A program made the position numbers and the translations under genes. 31,607 bases of DNA from a virus: the IMG/VR virus record IMGVR_UViG_3300021347_000452, positions 1-31,607 of that record; one strand, given 5' to 3'. The notes under the pieces are model-generated. The model was given only the letters and a program-made list of their open reading frames with translations. It did no database searches and was not told the DNA's origin. Shown here one piece after another: positions 21,111-29,754 of the stretch. Each line of letters begins with the position of its first letter. Positions within the stretch are counted from its first letter, which is position 1.

Positions 21111-21794
21111 ATGTCATTTGTTTACCACGCTCCCACATTTGTGGAAGTTGATAATGTGTTCCCTGAAGGTCCGAAGAGAACTGACAATAACACAGCAGCA
21201 TACACACTCAATCACATTACCTTTGCAGAGAATGTAGATGAGTTCGGGGGAGAAGGAGATATTCTGGAGTTCGGTGTCTGTAGTGGTGGTACCCTCCTTC
21301 CTATTGGACAGAAGAACCCATCCCGTAAGGTTTTTGGTTTCGATCACTTCAAAGGTCTGGAAGTCACACAGCAACCAACACCATCATATGCTGGTTGGGT
21401 AGAAAATGCATTCCGTATTGGTGACCCACAGTATACTTGGATTCCCAAAACGGTAGAAGATGTTAAGAGAAAGTGTTCTGTCTCACCTAATATCAAAATC
21501 TTTGTTGAAGATGTTCATGATATGGTAGAGAAAGAACCATCTGATTTTGGTATTGGTAAGGTTGGTGCAATTCATATTGACCTAGACATCTACGAACCCA
21601 CAGTATCCGCATTTAAGTTCATTGATAAGTGTGAGTGGGATAAACTCTACTTCCGTTTTGATGACTGGCATGGTCATGAGCCCGACTATGATCACCATGA
21701 ACGGAAAGCATTTAGAGAATGGATTACCAAACATGGATACAACTTCGAAATATTTGAAGATGGTATCAGTTCCGGTGTGAAAGTATGGAAATAA
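21111..21794 (+). CDS. TylF/MycF-like SAM-dependent O-methyltransferase
   Basis: This 227-residue protein starts at ATG 21111, chosen because the upstream extension is non-homologous-looking and the late box is at 21084. The SAM motif is ILEFGVCSGGTLLPIG; FGFDHFKGL follows. Metal-type acidic residues lie in AIHIDLDIYEPT, and FDDWHG is typical of the macrocin/TylF family that methylates sugar hydroxyls. It would cap or modify a residue of the phage-encoded glycan. It overlaps the next gene by 10 nt. Confidence 0.78.
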   Translation: MSFVYHAPTFVEVDNVFPEGPKRTDNNTAAYTLNHITFAENVDEFGGEGDILEFGVCSGGTLLPIGQKNPSRKVFGFDHFKGLEVTQQPTPSYAGWVENAFRIGDPQYTWIPKTVEDVKRKCSVSPNIKIFVEDVHDMVEKEPSDFGIGKVGAIHIDLDIYEPTVSAFKFIDKCEWDKLYFRFDDWHGHEPDYDHHERKAFREWITKHGYNFEIFEDGISSGVKVWK

Positions 21795-22498
21795 AGGTAT
21801 CAGTAGTCATCCCTTGTTATGAGTATGGTGGTAAGGGTGTCAGATACCTTTCTGATATGTTTAGAACCATCTCACAACAAACACTTAAAGAAGTAGAAGT
21901 TATCATTTCAGACCACAGTGTTGACACCGACATTGAAGAGTTCTGTTATGATAACATTTTTGATCTTGAAATACTTTACTACAGAAATGAAGTAGATAGA
22001 GGTAATGCATCCTCCAATAAAAATGTTGGAATGGACTTTACTAGGGGTAAAGTTGTTAAGATGATGTATATGGATGATTACTTCTATACGAATGATGCGT
22101 TAGAGAAAACTTATAATGCCTTAATGAATTCTGATAAGATGTGGTTGGTCTGTGGTACCAATCACACACGAGACAATGGTAAAACTTTTGATACTTATAT
22201 TGTGCCTCGGTGGAATGACAATATGTTACGGTCCAGAGGTAATAATACCATGAGTGGTGTCTCTGTATTATCATATAAGAATGATAATATGCATGTTCGA
22301 TGGGATCCTAATACATGTATGTTGATGGATGTAGATTTTTACTATTCATTAAGGTCTAAGTATGGTGATTGTATCTACTTAAACGAATATATGATTACTC
22401 AACGGGTAAATAGTGATGCGTTGTCATCCACGATTAGTGACGAGGATGTACAAAAAGAATTTGTGTATTGTAGAGAGAAACATGGCATTACATTATGA
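21785..22498 (+). CDS. GT2 family glycosyltransferase
   Basis: This 237-residue GT-A protein has VSVVIPCYEYGGK at residues 5-17, then ISQQTLKEVEVIISDHS, the usual opening of family 2. RGNASSNKNVGMDFTRGKVVKMMYMDDYF carries the DD-containing metal site. The C-terminus contains ITQRVNSDALSS. No membrane segment is seen, so it is a soluble, single-sugar transferase. It overlaps the next gene by 4 nt (ATGA). Confidence 0.85.
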   Translation: MEIKVSVVIPCYEYGGKGVRYLSDMFRTISQQTLKEVEVIISDHSVDTDIEEFCYDNIFDLEILYYRNEVDRGNASSNKNVGMDFTRGKVVKMMYMDDYFYTNDALEKTYNALMNSDKMWLVCGTNHTRDNGKTFDTYIVPRWNDNMLRSRGNNTMSGVSVLSYKNDNMHVRWDPNTCMLMDVDFYYSLRSKYGDCIYLNEYMITQRVNSDALSSTISDEDVQKEFVYCREKHGITL

Positions 22499-23322
22499 AA
22501 CATTACCTATCAATCGCATCTGTTTTCAAAAATGAAAGCTGGAATCTTAAGGAGTGGGTTCTGCATTACAAGTACCATGGTGTTGATCACATCTACCTGG
22601 TCAATGACTTCAGTGATGATGAGTATATGCCTATACTTGAACCCTTCATTCGTGAAGGATTTGTTACACTCTTCCAAAATAATATCACAGAAAAATATAC
22701 TGGTAGACAGACTGATGTAAACAATCGGTTCTTCTTACCTATCTGTAATGAAACTCAATGGATTGCACAAATAGATCTAGACGAATTTCTATATAGTCCT
22801 AAGACAGTAGACTTAAAAGAAGTCTTAAGGAACTACGAAGAGTACGGTACCGTTGAAACCAACTGGGTATGGTTTAATAGTAATGATCATCTTTATCACC
22901 CTGACGGTGGTTTGGTTAAGAATTTTACTAGTCGTGCTGAATTTGGAGACAGGGTATGGATGACCCATAGATCTCAGAGTGCAACTAATGGTGCAGAGGA
23001 ACCAGAGTGGTTTAATCTTTGGGCACCTAAACAGATTGCAAACACTAGATTTGGTGTACAATCTTTTAATATTCATAAGATATTCACTAGTGGACCTAAC
23101 ATCAATCTATCATTTGTTGGTAGACCAGATGACCCTGAGATACTAAACAATCACTACCAGATTCAATCAAGAGAGTTTTGGGAAAAGATTAAGATGACAA
23201 GAGGTGCATTGAATAACTGGTATGCAGCCAATGCAAGAGGTTGGCATACCTTCTATTCATTAGATGTAGGAGATACTATAGACACAACACTGGCAGAACA
23301 AAACAAGGAGATTGAATTATGA
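22495..23322 (+). CDS. GT92-like glycosyltransferase
   Basis: This 275-residue protein has the features of the GT92/DUF23 group: SVFKNESWNLKEWVLHYKYH near 9-28, GVDHIYLVNDFSDD, then AQIDLDEFLY (DxD), NWVWFNSNDH, and HKIF. Members of this family often add galactose or other hexoses. It overlaps both neighbours by 4 nt. Confidence 0.8.
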   Translation: MKHYLSIASVFKNESWNLKEWVLHYKYHGVDHIYLVNDFSDDEYMPILEPFIREGFVTLFQNNITEKYTGRQTDVNNRFFLPICNETQWIAQIDLDEFLYSPKTVDLKEVLRNYEEYGTVETNWVWFNSNDHLYHPDGGLVKNFTSRAEFGDRVWMTHRSQSATNGAEEPEWFNLWAPKQIANTRFGVQSFNIHKIFTSGPNINLSFVGRPDDPEILNNHYQIQSREFWEKIKMTRGALNNWYAANARGWHTFYSLDVGDTIDTTLAEQNKEIEL

Positions 23323-24125
23323 CTATTGGAATGAACAACCTTGGCAGTAATGGAAGAATTGGTAATCAACTATTCCAATATGCTGGACTTGTAGGTATTG
23401 CAAAGAACAAAGGTTATGACTTTAGAATCCCAGAAGACCAGGAGCTCAGCAAATGTTTTGAAATGCTTCATTGTGGTAACCGTTATGGTCTTATTGACGG
23501 ACCTGAGTGTATTCTTCATGAGTCTCATACATTTGCAGAAGACCTTTTTAATGAGTGTCCTAATCACATTCATCTAAGTGGATACTTTCAAACAGAGAAG
23601 TATTTCAAAGATGCCCAAAGACTATTGAAATGGGATTTTAGATTCAAAGATGATATTATCAATGAAGTAGATTATGTTTATGGTGATATTCTAAGTGCAA
23701 ACCCCGTTTCTATCTGCGTAAGAGAATATAATAATCACTTTGATTATCCTGGTGTATCTAACAATCATCGCAATCTTCCATGGGGGTATTTCGAAAATGG
23801 TATTGAGATGTTAGGTAAGAACAGACCTTATATTGTTTGTTCAAATAATCTTGACCTATGTAAGGATCAAGAAGTATTCAAAGGTGATAACTTCTACTTC
23901 AATGATGTCACAACTAAAGTTGAAAAGTCACACTTTGATCTATGTTTGATTTCAAAGTGTTCAGACTTTATAACATCTAATAGTACATTCAGTTGGTGGG
24001 GAGCATACCTATCACAGAATAAAGATAAGAGAGTGATCGCACCAGATACTTGGTATGGTCCAGGTCTTCAACATATTAGTACAGAAGATCTTATTCCTGA
24101 AACTTGGGAGGTAATTAAATCATGA
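23319..24125 (+). CDS. GT11-like fucosyltransferase homologue lacking the RRGD motif
   Basis: This 268-residue protein has the GT11 opening GRIGNQLFQYAGLVGIA near 12-28, GYFQTEKYF near 88-96 and a C-terminal SNSTFSWWGAYLS...VIAPDTWYGPG. The central motif, normally H-x-R-R-G-D, is ICVREYNNHF here, so the conserved His, second Arg, Gly and Asp are gone. It is related to the intact GT11 protein at 27429. It may be inactive, or may use another donor. Confidence 0.75.
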   Translation: MTIGMNNLGSNGRIGNQLFQYAGLVGIAKNKGYDFRIPEDQELSKCFEMLHCGNRYGLIDGPECILHESHTFAEDLFNECPNHIHLSGYFQTEKYFKDAQRLLKWDFRFKDDIINEVDYVYGDILSANPVSICVREYNNHFDYPGVSNNHRNLPWGYFENGIEMLGKNRPYIVCSNNLDLCKDQEVFKGDNFYFNDVTTKVEKSHFDLCLISKCSDFITSNSTFSWWGAYLSQNKDKRVIAPDTWYGPGLQHISTEDLIPETWEVIKS

Positions 24126-24901
24126 TGGATATTGCAATTCATGATGGTTCACCTGGTCTAGCAAATAGAATTAAAAACTATGCAGGTATCTATAGGACAT
24201 TTAAACAAGCACTGACTCTCAACGTTGCAGACGTTTATATCTTTGAAGATTTACGACTTGCAACGGAAACTGAACTCACCACATATCCTTGTTACGACCA
24301 TTGGAGACTTCCAATTCTTCCTGGTGAGGATGATAAACGAGGAGAATATAAGTACATTGATCTTCTATATGAAGACACTCCTGAGTATTTTGTCGAACAT
24401 TATAGGAAAGCATTTAGTTACTTACAACCTAGACAAGATATTGTAGATTATGTCAATGATTTCTCTGAAGGTTGGAATGATGTAATTGGATTGCATATCA
24501 GATCTTGGTACTGTGACAGACATAAGTATCATAGTAATGAACTATTTGAAAGTATTATAGATACCTTTGACAAAGGTAGAAAGATCTTTCTTTGTGGTGA
24601 CAACAGTGATGTGTTAAAACACTTTGAGAATAAGTATGGTAATCGTATCATCACTCACGAACAGAAGAAATTCAATCATCCACACAAGGCTGAGTCAGGA
24701 CACAACAAGTCTATTCAGTCTACTGTAGACGCATTCATTGACTTGATGCTTCTGTCCAAGTGTGATACTATTGTAGGTACATATGCCTCAACTTTTACTG
24801 AGGTGGCGTGGTGGTTAGGAGATACCAAACCCAAGGTAATCATTCCTGAACCATATAATGTAGAGGAATCATTTAAGAATAGAATTTTTGAGAGACTATG
24901 A
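24122..24901 (+). CDS. Fucosyltransferase-fold glycosyltransferase
   Basis: This 259-residue protein begins MMDIAIHDGSPGLANRIKNY, comparable to the G-L-x-N-R of GDP-sugar GT-B fucosyltransferases (GT11, GT23 and NodZ-like groups). The donor motif reads GLHIRSWYCDRHK near 144-156. The C-terminus has GTYASTFTEVAWWLG and VIIPEP. Substrate unknown. It overlaps the preceding gene by 4 nt and the following epimerase by 4 nt. Confidence 0.65.
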   Translation: MMDIAIHDGSPGLANRIKNYAGIYRTFKQALTLNVADVYIFEDLRLATETELTTYPCYDHWRLPILPGEDDKRGEYKYIDLLYEDTPEYFVEHYRKAFSYLQPRQDIVDYVNDFSEGWNDVIGLHIRSWYCDRHKYHSNELFESIIDTFDKGRKIFLCGDNSDVLKHFENKYGNRIITHEQKKFNHPHKAESGHNKSIQSTVDAFIDLMLLSKCDTIVGTYASTFTEVAWWLGDTKPKVIIPEPYNVEESFKNRIFERL

Positions 24902-25794
24902 AAACTTCCCTTGTTACGGGTGGCGCCGGGTTTATCGGTAGTCACCTGGTGGACAAACTATTATCAATGGGTCATAAGGTGATCGTTCTTGATAATGAAT
25001 CATCTGAAGGTCACGATGACTATCATTGGAACAGTGGTGCAACAAACTATCCTGTAGACATTCGAAATTTTTATCACATTGCTGATAAGTTTAGAGGAGT
25101 TGATTATGTATATCATCTTGCAGCCAAGGCAAGTGTTCAGGCATCGATTGACTTTCCACTTGATACAATGGAAACCCAAGTCATGGGTACAGCCAATGTA
25201 CTTGAAGCTGCAAGACAGTGTGGTGTAGAGAAGTTTATCTACTCATCTACCTCTGCATGTTATGGTAATAAGAATCCTATTCCTAATACGGAAATTATGA
25301 GAGAAGACCCTCTCAATCCTTATGCTATTGGTAAGTTGACTGGTGAACAACTAGTCAAGTCGTATCATGGTCTCCACGGTATGAAGACTGTAGCATTTAG
25401 ATACACCAATGTATATGGTGAGAGGGCCAGACATGTAGGAACATATGCTCCTGCAGTAAGTAAGTTTCTGAAGATGACCCGAGAGGGACAACCCATTACT
25501 ATCTTTGGTGATGGTTCACAACGTCGTGACTTCATTCATGTATCTGATGTAGTCAATGCTAACGCACTGATTAGTTTCATGGAACTTGACAACTGGGGTG
25601 AAGTTTATAACATTGGGTATGGTGAGAACTGGAGTATTAAAGATATTGCAGATGCTATCTCTGATGATCAGGTTTTCTTATCTGGTAAACCTGGTGAGAT
25701 GAGAGAAACTCTTGCAGATATTCGTAAGGCTAAATCAGAACTGACTTGGAAACCTAAAGTAAACATTCTTGATTGGATCAAAACACAACTATGA
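24898..25794 (+). CDS. NAD-dependent sugar epimerase (UDP-hexose 4-epimerase type)
   Basis: This 298-residue extended SDR has VTGGAGFIGSH at 6-16, HLAAKASVQASI, SSTSACYG (catalytic Ser) and YAIGK (Tyr/Lys). FRYTNVYGERA and DGSQRRDFIHVSDV are typical of GalE/WbpP-like and RmlB-like epimerases. The exact substrate (UDP-Glc, UDP-GlcNAc or GDP-sugar) is not readable. It probably makes an additional sugar donor for the island. Confidence 0.85.
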   Translation: MKTSLVTGGAGFIGSHLVDKLLSMGHKVIVLDNESSEGHDDYHWNSGATNYPVDIRNFYHIADKFRGVDYVYHLAAKASVQASIDFPLDTMETQVMGTANVLEAARQCGVEKFIYSSTSACYGNKNPIPNTEIMREDPLNPYAIGKLTGEQLVKSYHGLHGMKTVAFRYTNVYGERARHVGTYAPAVSKFLKMTREGQPITIFGDGSQRRDFIHVSDVVNANALISFMELDNWGEVYNIGYGENWSIKDIADAISDDQVFLSGKPGEMRETLADIRKAKSELTWKPKVNILDWIKTQL

Positions 25795-26597
25795 TTGACC
25801 TATCACAAGCAACATTTATTATTCCTATTAGAATTGAATCATCTGATAGGTTGAGGAATGTCATTACCACGACTGCATTTCTTCTGGAGAACTTCAATAC
25901 AAATATCATCATCAAAGAAGTTGATAGTGAATCTGTATTTGAAAGAGATGCTCTTCCAATTCTTAAAAGTATCTTGGATGTAGATGTAAATGTAAAACAT
26001 ATCTTTGAACAGAGTGATGAACCATTGTTTCATAGACAAAGAGTTCTCAATGAGATGATTATGGAAGCAGATACGGAGATAGTTGTGAACTATGACTGTG
26101 ATGCAATTCTTCCTCTGGAATCATATGAATTATCATACAAAGGTATTCTTGATGGTATCTACGATGTTGTATATCCTTATGCGTCTGGTAACTATCAATA
26201 CCAAGTAGACCCATCAGACAAAGTTGTGTCTCATTTTCTAGAGACATTAGACTATGAGTATCTGAAATCGCATTCTAAAGTTCACGATGCACAGTATGGT
26301 CATGTTCAGTTCTTCAACCGTAATGTTTATATCAAAGGTGGTATGGAGAATGAAAACTTTAGAGCATATGCTCCAGAAGACAAGGAAAGATTTTATAGAT
26401 TCACAAAACTAGGTTATAGTGTAGGACGTATATCTAACTACATATACCATCTTGAACATTCCCGTGGTGAGAACTCTTGGTTCTCAAATCCTCACATGAA
26501 TTCTAACATGTCTGAATGGGATAAGATTCAAAAAATGACCAAAGAAGAACTCATAGAGTATTACTCGGTCCAAAGTTATCTTAAAAAGTATCAATGA
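25791..26597 (+). CDS. GT-A glycosyltransferase, galactosyltransferase-like
   Basis: This 268-residue protein starts at ATG 25791 (ATGA overlap with the epimerase). It opens SQATFIIPIRIESSDRLRNV, has the DxD site in VNYDCDAILP near 97-106, and APEDKERFYRFTKLGYSVGR near 205-224. That last motif resembles the acidic-Asp-containing helix of chondroitin-type and beta-4-galactosyltransferases. Substrate unknown. Confidence 0.72.
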   Translation: MIDLSQATFIIPIRIESSDRLRNVITTTAFLLENFNTNIIIKEVDSESVFERDALPILKSILDVDVNVKHIFEQSDEPLFHRQRVLNEMIMEADTEIVVNYDCDAILPLESYELSYKGILDGIYDVVYPYASGNYQYQVDPSDKVVSHFLETLDYEYLKSHSKVHDAQYGHVQFFNRNVYIKGGMENENFRAYAPEDKERFYRFTKLGYSVGRISNYIYHLEHSRGENSWFSNPHMNSNMSEWDKIQKMTKEELIEYYSVQSYLKKYQ

Positions 26598-27442
26598 AAA
26601 TTCTCAATCTAGGTTCTGGTGGTCAGATAGGTGCATACCTGTCTGACTATCTTCGTAAAAAGGGTCACGAAGTTTTTAATTTTGATATCACAAATGGTCC
26701 AGAACAAGATCTAACTCTGATTCCAAATCTATTTCTCGAACACTATATAAAAGAATCAGACTTTGTATTCTTTCTTGCATTTGATGTAGGTGGATCAAGA
26801 TACTTGAAGAAGTATCAACACACCTTTGACTTTATCAATAACAACACTCGTCTGATGGCGAATGTGTTTGGGTTATTGGAGAAGTATCATAAGAGATTTA
26901 TTTTTGCATCTTCACAGATGGCAAACATGAGTTACTCACCCTATGGTATTCTTAAGACTGTAGGAGAACTATACACTAAATCCCTTAATGGATTGACAGT
27001 TAAGTTCTGGAATGTATATGGTATTGAAAAAGACCATGAGAAGTCTCATGTAATTACTGACTTCATCCGTAGAGGGTTTGAAGAGGGTCAGTTTGAGATG
27101 ATGACTGATGGTACAGAAGAAAGACAGTTCTTGTATGCTGAAGACTGCTGTAAGGGTCTTGAGACTATCATGGAATGTTATACCGATTTCAAACCTGAAG
27201 ATGAACTACACCTGACATCATTCCATTGGAATACAATCAAAGAAGTTGCACAGATTATCTCTGGTCAATTCAATCTAATTGACAGGCCAGTTAGTATTAC
27301 TCCGGGTACTTCGAAGGACAGTGTTCAAATGGACAAGAGGAATGAGGCTAGTAACTATATTCATGCATGGTGGATTCCCGAGACAACAATTGACCAGGGT
27401 ATTACAAAAGTATTCAACGAAATGAAAAATGATTGGGTTTGA
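26594..27442 (+). CDS. Divergent NAD-dependent epimerase/dehydratase
   Basis: This 282-residue extended SDR has a Rossmann opening ILNLGSGGQIGAYLSDYL near 3-20. AFDVGGSRYLKK replaces the usual A-A. IFASSQMANMSYSPYGILK supplies Ser and Tyr-x-x-x-Lys, and TEERQFLYAEDCC is characteristic of the family. It is more divergent than the other epimerases of the island and its substrate cannot be assigned. It overlaps its neighbours by 4 and 14 nt. Confidence 0.75.
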   Translation: MKILNLGSGGQIGAYLSDYLRKKGHEVFNFDITNGPEQDLTLIPNLFLEHYIKESDFVFFLAFDVGGSRYLKKYQHTFDFINNNTRLMANVFGLLEKYHKRFIFASSQMANMSYSPYGILKTVGELYTKSLNGLTVKFWNVYGIEKDHEKSHVITDFIRRGFEEGQFEMMTDGTEERQFLYAEDCCKGLETIMECYTDFKPEDELHLTSFHWNTIKEVAQIISGQFNLIDRPVSITPGTSKDSVQMDKRNEASNYIHAWWIPETTIDQGITKVFNEMKNDWV

Positions 27443-28223
27443 TTATCTTGGAAAGGCTGGACAACTGGGTAACCAGATGTTTCAGTTTGCTGCAACAAAA
27501 GGTATTGCACAAAATCGAGGATATGATATGTGTATCCCTGACCATAATGAAAAAGTCAATGATGGTATAGGTAACATACTTCGTATTGAACTTGATGATG
27601 CGTTTGACATTGAGTGTCAAAGATGTATGATGGGATCGAATATCCTTCAAGAAGAAAGTTTTCATTTCGATGAAACCTTATTCAATAACTGTCCAGACAA
27701 TCTAAGTCTGTATGGTTTTTTTCAAACGGAAAAGTATTTCAAACATATCAAAGATACTATTCGTAGAGACTTTATATTCAAGAAGAGAATTCGAGATGAA
27801 TGTAAAGAAATTGTTGAAGAAGTATTCGATCAAGATCCTATCGCCTTACATATTCGTAGAGGTGATTTTCTAATCAACAGTGGTAATCATCATAACCTTT
27901 CTATTGATTGGTATGAGAAAGCACTGAAGAAGTTTGATCCTGATAGAGAAGTCATCATATTTTCTGATGATATATTCTGGGCATCTGCTCAAGAACTATT
28001 CAAACCTGATAGGTTTATCATCTCCGATGGTAATAGTTCTTATCATGATATGTTTATGATGACACAATGTAGTGACTTCATCATTGCAAACTCTACCTTC
28101 TCATGGTGGGGTGCATGGTTGGCCAACACTGGTAGAGTGATTGCTCCATCTAAATGGTTTGGACCAAACAATGCTCACTTAAATACAAAAGACCTATACC
28201 CAAGTCACTGGGAGATTTTATAA
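27429..28223 (+). CDS. GT11 alpha-1,2-fucosyltransferase-like protein
   Basis: This 264-residue protein has all GT11 motifs: GQLGNQMFQFAATKGIAQ near 11-28, YGFFQTEKYF, the canonical LHIRRGDF near 138-145, and NSTFSWWGAWLA with VIAPSKWFGP at the C-terminus. It would transfer fucose or a related 6-deoxysugar from a GDP donor. It looks catalytically intact, unlike its relatives at 18104 and 23319. The stop and next start share TAATG. Confidence 0.87.
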   Translation: MIGFDYLGKAGQLGNQMFQFAATKGIAQNRGYDMCIPDHNEKVNDGIGNILRIELDDAFDIECQRCMMGSNILQEESFHFDETLFNNCPDNLSLYGFFQTEKYFKHIKDTIRRDFIFKKRIRDECKEIVEEVFDQDPIALHIRRGDFLINSGNHHNLSIDWYEKALKKFDPDREVIIFSDDIFWASAQELFKPDRFIISDGNSSYHDMFMMTQCSDFIIANSTFSWWGAWLANTGRVIAPSKWFGPNNAHLNTKDLYPSHWEIL

Positions 28224-29014
28224 TGGATAAGAACAAATCAGTATATAAACTTAATGGTATTGGTCCGATCTATTGTATCAATCTAGATGGTCAACCAGAG
28301 AGATGGAAGTTTATGGAGGACCAGTTTAAGTACTGGGAGATCAAAGACTACACTCGTATCTCTGCATACGATGGTCGTGAAGACGACTTAAGTGATATCA
28401 TCAAGGGAAGATACCCCGACATGGTTTCATCAGGTGAGGTGGGTTGTGTAACCTCTCACCTGAAGGCTATCAAACATTGGTATGAAACCTCTGATAGTCC
28501 TTATGCAATCATCATGGAAGATGATTGTGACTTAAACCTTGTACGGTTCTGGAACTTTACATGGAAAGATTTTTATAGTAAGATTCCTTATGATTGGGAT
28601 CTTTGTCAGATTGCTATTATTTCAACTGGCGATATCCACATCAAAGTTCACAAGAGATTTGTAAATGATTTCTCAACTGCATGTTATCTTATCACAAGAC
28701 ACCATGCAGAAAAGATGATTCGTCTTCACTGTAGAGGTGACAAGTATAAACTTGATAATGGTGTAAGACCAAGACCAGTTGCAGATGATCTTCTGTATAA
28801 TTCTGGAAATTCTTACGCCCTTCCACTTTTGTTATACAAAACAGAATTGGGTTCCAGTATTCACCCAGAACATGTGGACGTATTCCATAAACAAAACTAT
28901 GAAGCACAGATGAATTTCTGGGCAAATGCTGGAGCTAGAATGACGATTGAAGAACTGATGAATTTTGATCCCTATCTTGGTAGGGTGTCTAACCCCTCAC
29001 AACAAGAGGGTTGA
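28223..29014 (+). CDS. GT25 family glycosyltransferase
   Basis: This 263-residue protein starts at ATG 28223. PIYCINLDGQPERWKFMEDQF is the typical family 25 (LPS glycosyltransferase) opening. RISAYDGRE, SSGEVGCVTSHLKAIKHW and IIMEDDCDLN with its acidic site follow, and TACYLITRHHAEKM matches the later conserved segment. It is the last gene of the island. A small hairpin (28991-29012) closes the unit and overlaps the next promoter's -35. Confidence 0.87.
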   Translation: MDKNKSVYKLNGIGPIYCINLDGQPERWKFMEDQFKYWEIKDYTRISAYDGREDDLSDIIKGRYPDMVSSGEVGCVTSHLKAIKHWYETSDSPYAIIMEDDCDLNLVRFWNFTWKDFYSKIPYDWDLCQIAIISTGDIHIKVHKRFVNDFSTACYLITRHHAEKMIRLHCRGDKYKLDNGVRPRPVADDLLYNSGNSYALPLLLYKTELGSSIHPEHVDVFHKQNYEAQMNFWANAGARMTIEELMNFDPYLGRVSNPSQQEG

Positions 29015-29046
29015 CAAGATCCCACTCTTATGGTACATTATAAATA
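29011..29046 (+). promoter_or_regulatory. Composite early (sigma-70) and late promoter
   Basis: TTGACA (29011-29016), 17-bp spacer, TACATT (29034-29039) is an early-type promoter. The T4-type late box TATAAATA (29039-29046) shares its last base. The genes downstream could thus be transcribed both early and late. The -35 overlaps the last codons of the GT25 gene. Confidence 0.7.
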
Positions 29047-29192
29047 TACTGGTGTTAAAGGTTATATTAACACTAAGTAATAAAACCAATCTCCGCAAAC
29101 TTGAGCAAGGTTTTATATGATAAAATCAGAGACATGTCGAGTCTCTTAACATCCGTAGGTTAATCTCTACGAGACAAAAAAGGTAAACAAAA
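29047..29192 (+). other. Structured 5' leader before the first small secreted protein
   Basis: This is a 146-nt non-coding leader. GTGTTAA/TTAACAC (29052-29073) can form a 7-9 bp hairpin, and GAGAC/GTCTC (29129-29145) a second one. A purine-rich AAAAAAGGTAAA lies just before the ATG at 29193. No riboswitch class was recognised. Confidence 0.35.
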
Positions 29193-29552
29193 ATGTTCAA
29201 ATCTGTATTCGCAGCAGCAGCTGCTCTGTCCATGTCCACTAGTGCCGCTCTTGCAGGTCCCTATGTAAACGTTGAAGCCAATAGTGGTTTTGTGGGATCT
29301 GACTATGTAGGAACCACTACTGATCTTCATGTTGGATACGAAGGTGAGTCTGGTGATCTTGGTTACTACGTTCAAGCTGGTCCTACTTTGGTTGCACCTG
29401 ATGGTGAGGCAACTGAAACTGAATTTGGTGGTAAAGCTGGTCTTGGTGTTGCAGCTACTGAAAACATCAGTCTTTACGGTGAGGTCAGTTGGTTGACCGG
29501 TGATGACGAAACCGGTTATGGAACGAAAGCCGGTCTGACTTATCGTTTCTGA
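29193..29552 (+). CDS. Small secreted beta-barrel-like protein A
   Basis: This 119-residue protein has a clear signal peptide (cleavage probably after ALA near residue 22, before GPYVNVE). The mature part alternates polar and hydrophobic residues with many Gly and Tyr and ends in YRF. An aromatic C-terminal Phe is the outer-membrane beta-barrel signature. It is paralogous to the protein at 29755 (shared AGPYV start and YxF end). It lies upstream of pstS, suggesting a role in phosphate passage or the cell surface under phosphate stress. Confidence 0.7.
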   Translation: MFKSVFAAAAALSMSTSAALAGPYVNVEANSGFVGSDYVGTTTDLHVGYEGESGDLGYYVQAGPTLVAPDGEATETEFGGKAGLGVAATENISLYGEVSWLTGDDETGYGTKAGLTYRF

Positions 29553-29583
29553 TCTTCCATATAAAATAAACATCTAGATGTTC

Positions 29584-29611
29584 GGGGACTCTGACGAGAG
29601 TCTCCTTTTTT
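29584..29611 (+). terminator. Rho-independent terminator
   Basis: GGGGACTCT (29584-29592) and AGAGTCTCC (29597-29605) make a 9-bp stem (one G.U) with loop GACG, followed by six T. It separates the first secreted-protein gene from the Pho-box promoter. Confidence 0.88.
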
Positions 29612-29669
29612 ATGCTTTGGTTTATGGAAGGTTAAAATTAGTATAACCCACTCTATATACTGAGGTTTA

Positions 29670-29724
29670 CTTTAAGTCAACTTAATTTTTACTTAAAGAC
29701 AGATCTGAATGGGTCTGTTATAAT
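29670..29724 (+). promoter_or_regulatory. Pho-box-like triple repeat with -10
   Basis: CTTTAAG at 29670, CTTAAT at 29681 and CTTAAA at 29692 are direct repeats exactly 11 bp apart, the spacing of PhoB sites. A TATAAT -10 (29719-29724) follows about 20 bp after the array, where an activator would replace the -35. This fits use of the host PhoB, known to control cyanophage pstS. Confidence 0.72.
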
Positions 29725-29754
29725 AACCAAGTAATCACATTACACAAAAAACAA

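Noticed and set aside
29141-29165. Pho box before the first secreted-protein gene
   Set aside because: Two TTAA motifs occur but 14 bp apart, not the 11-bp step seen at 29670.
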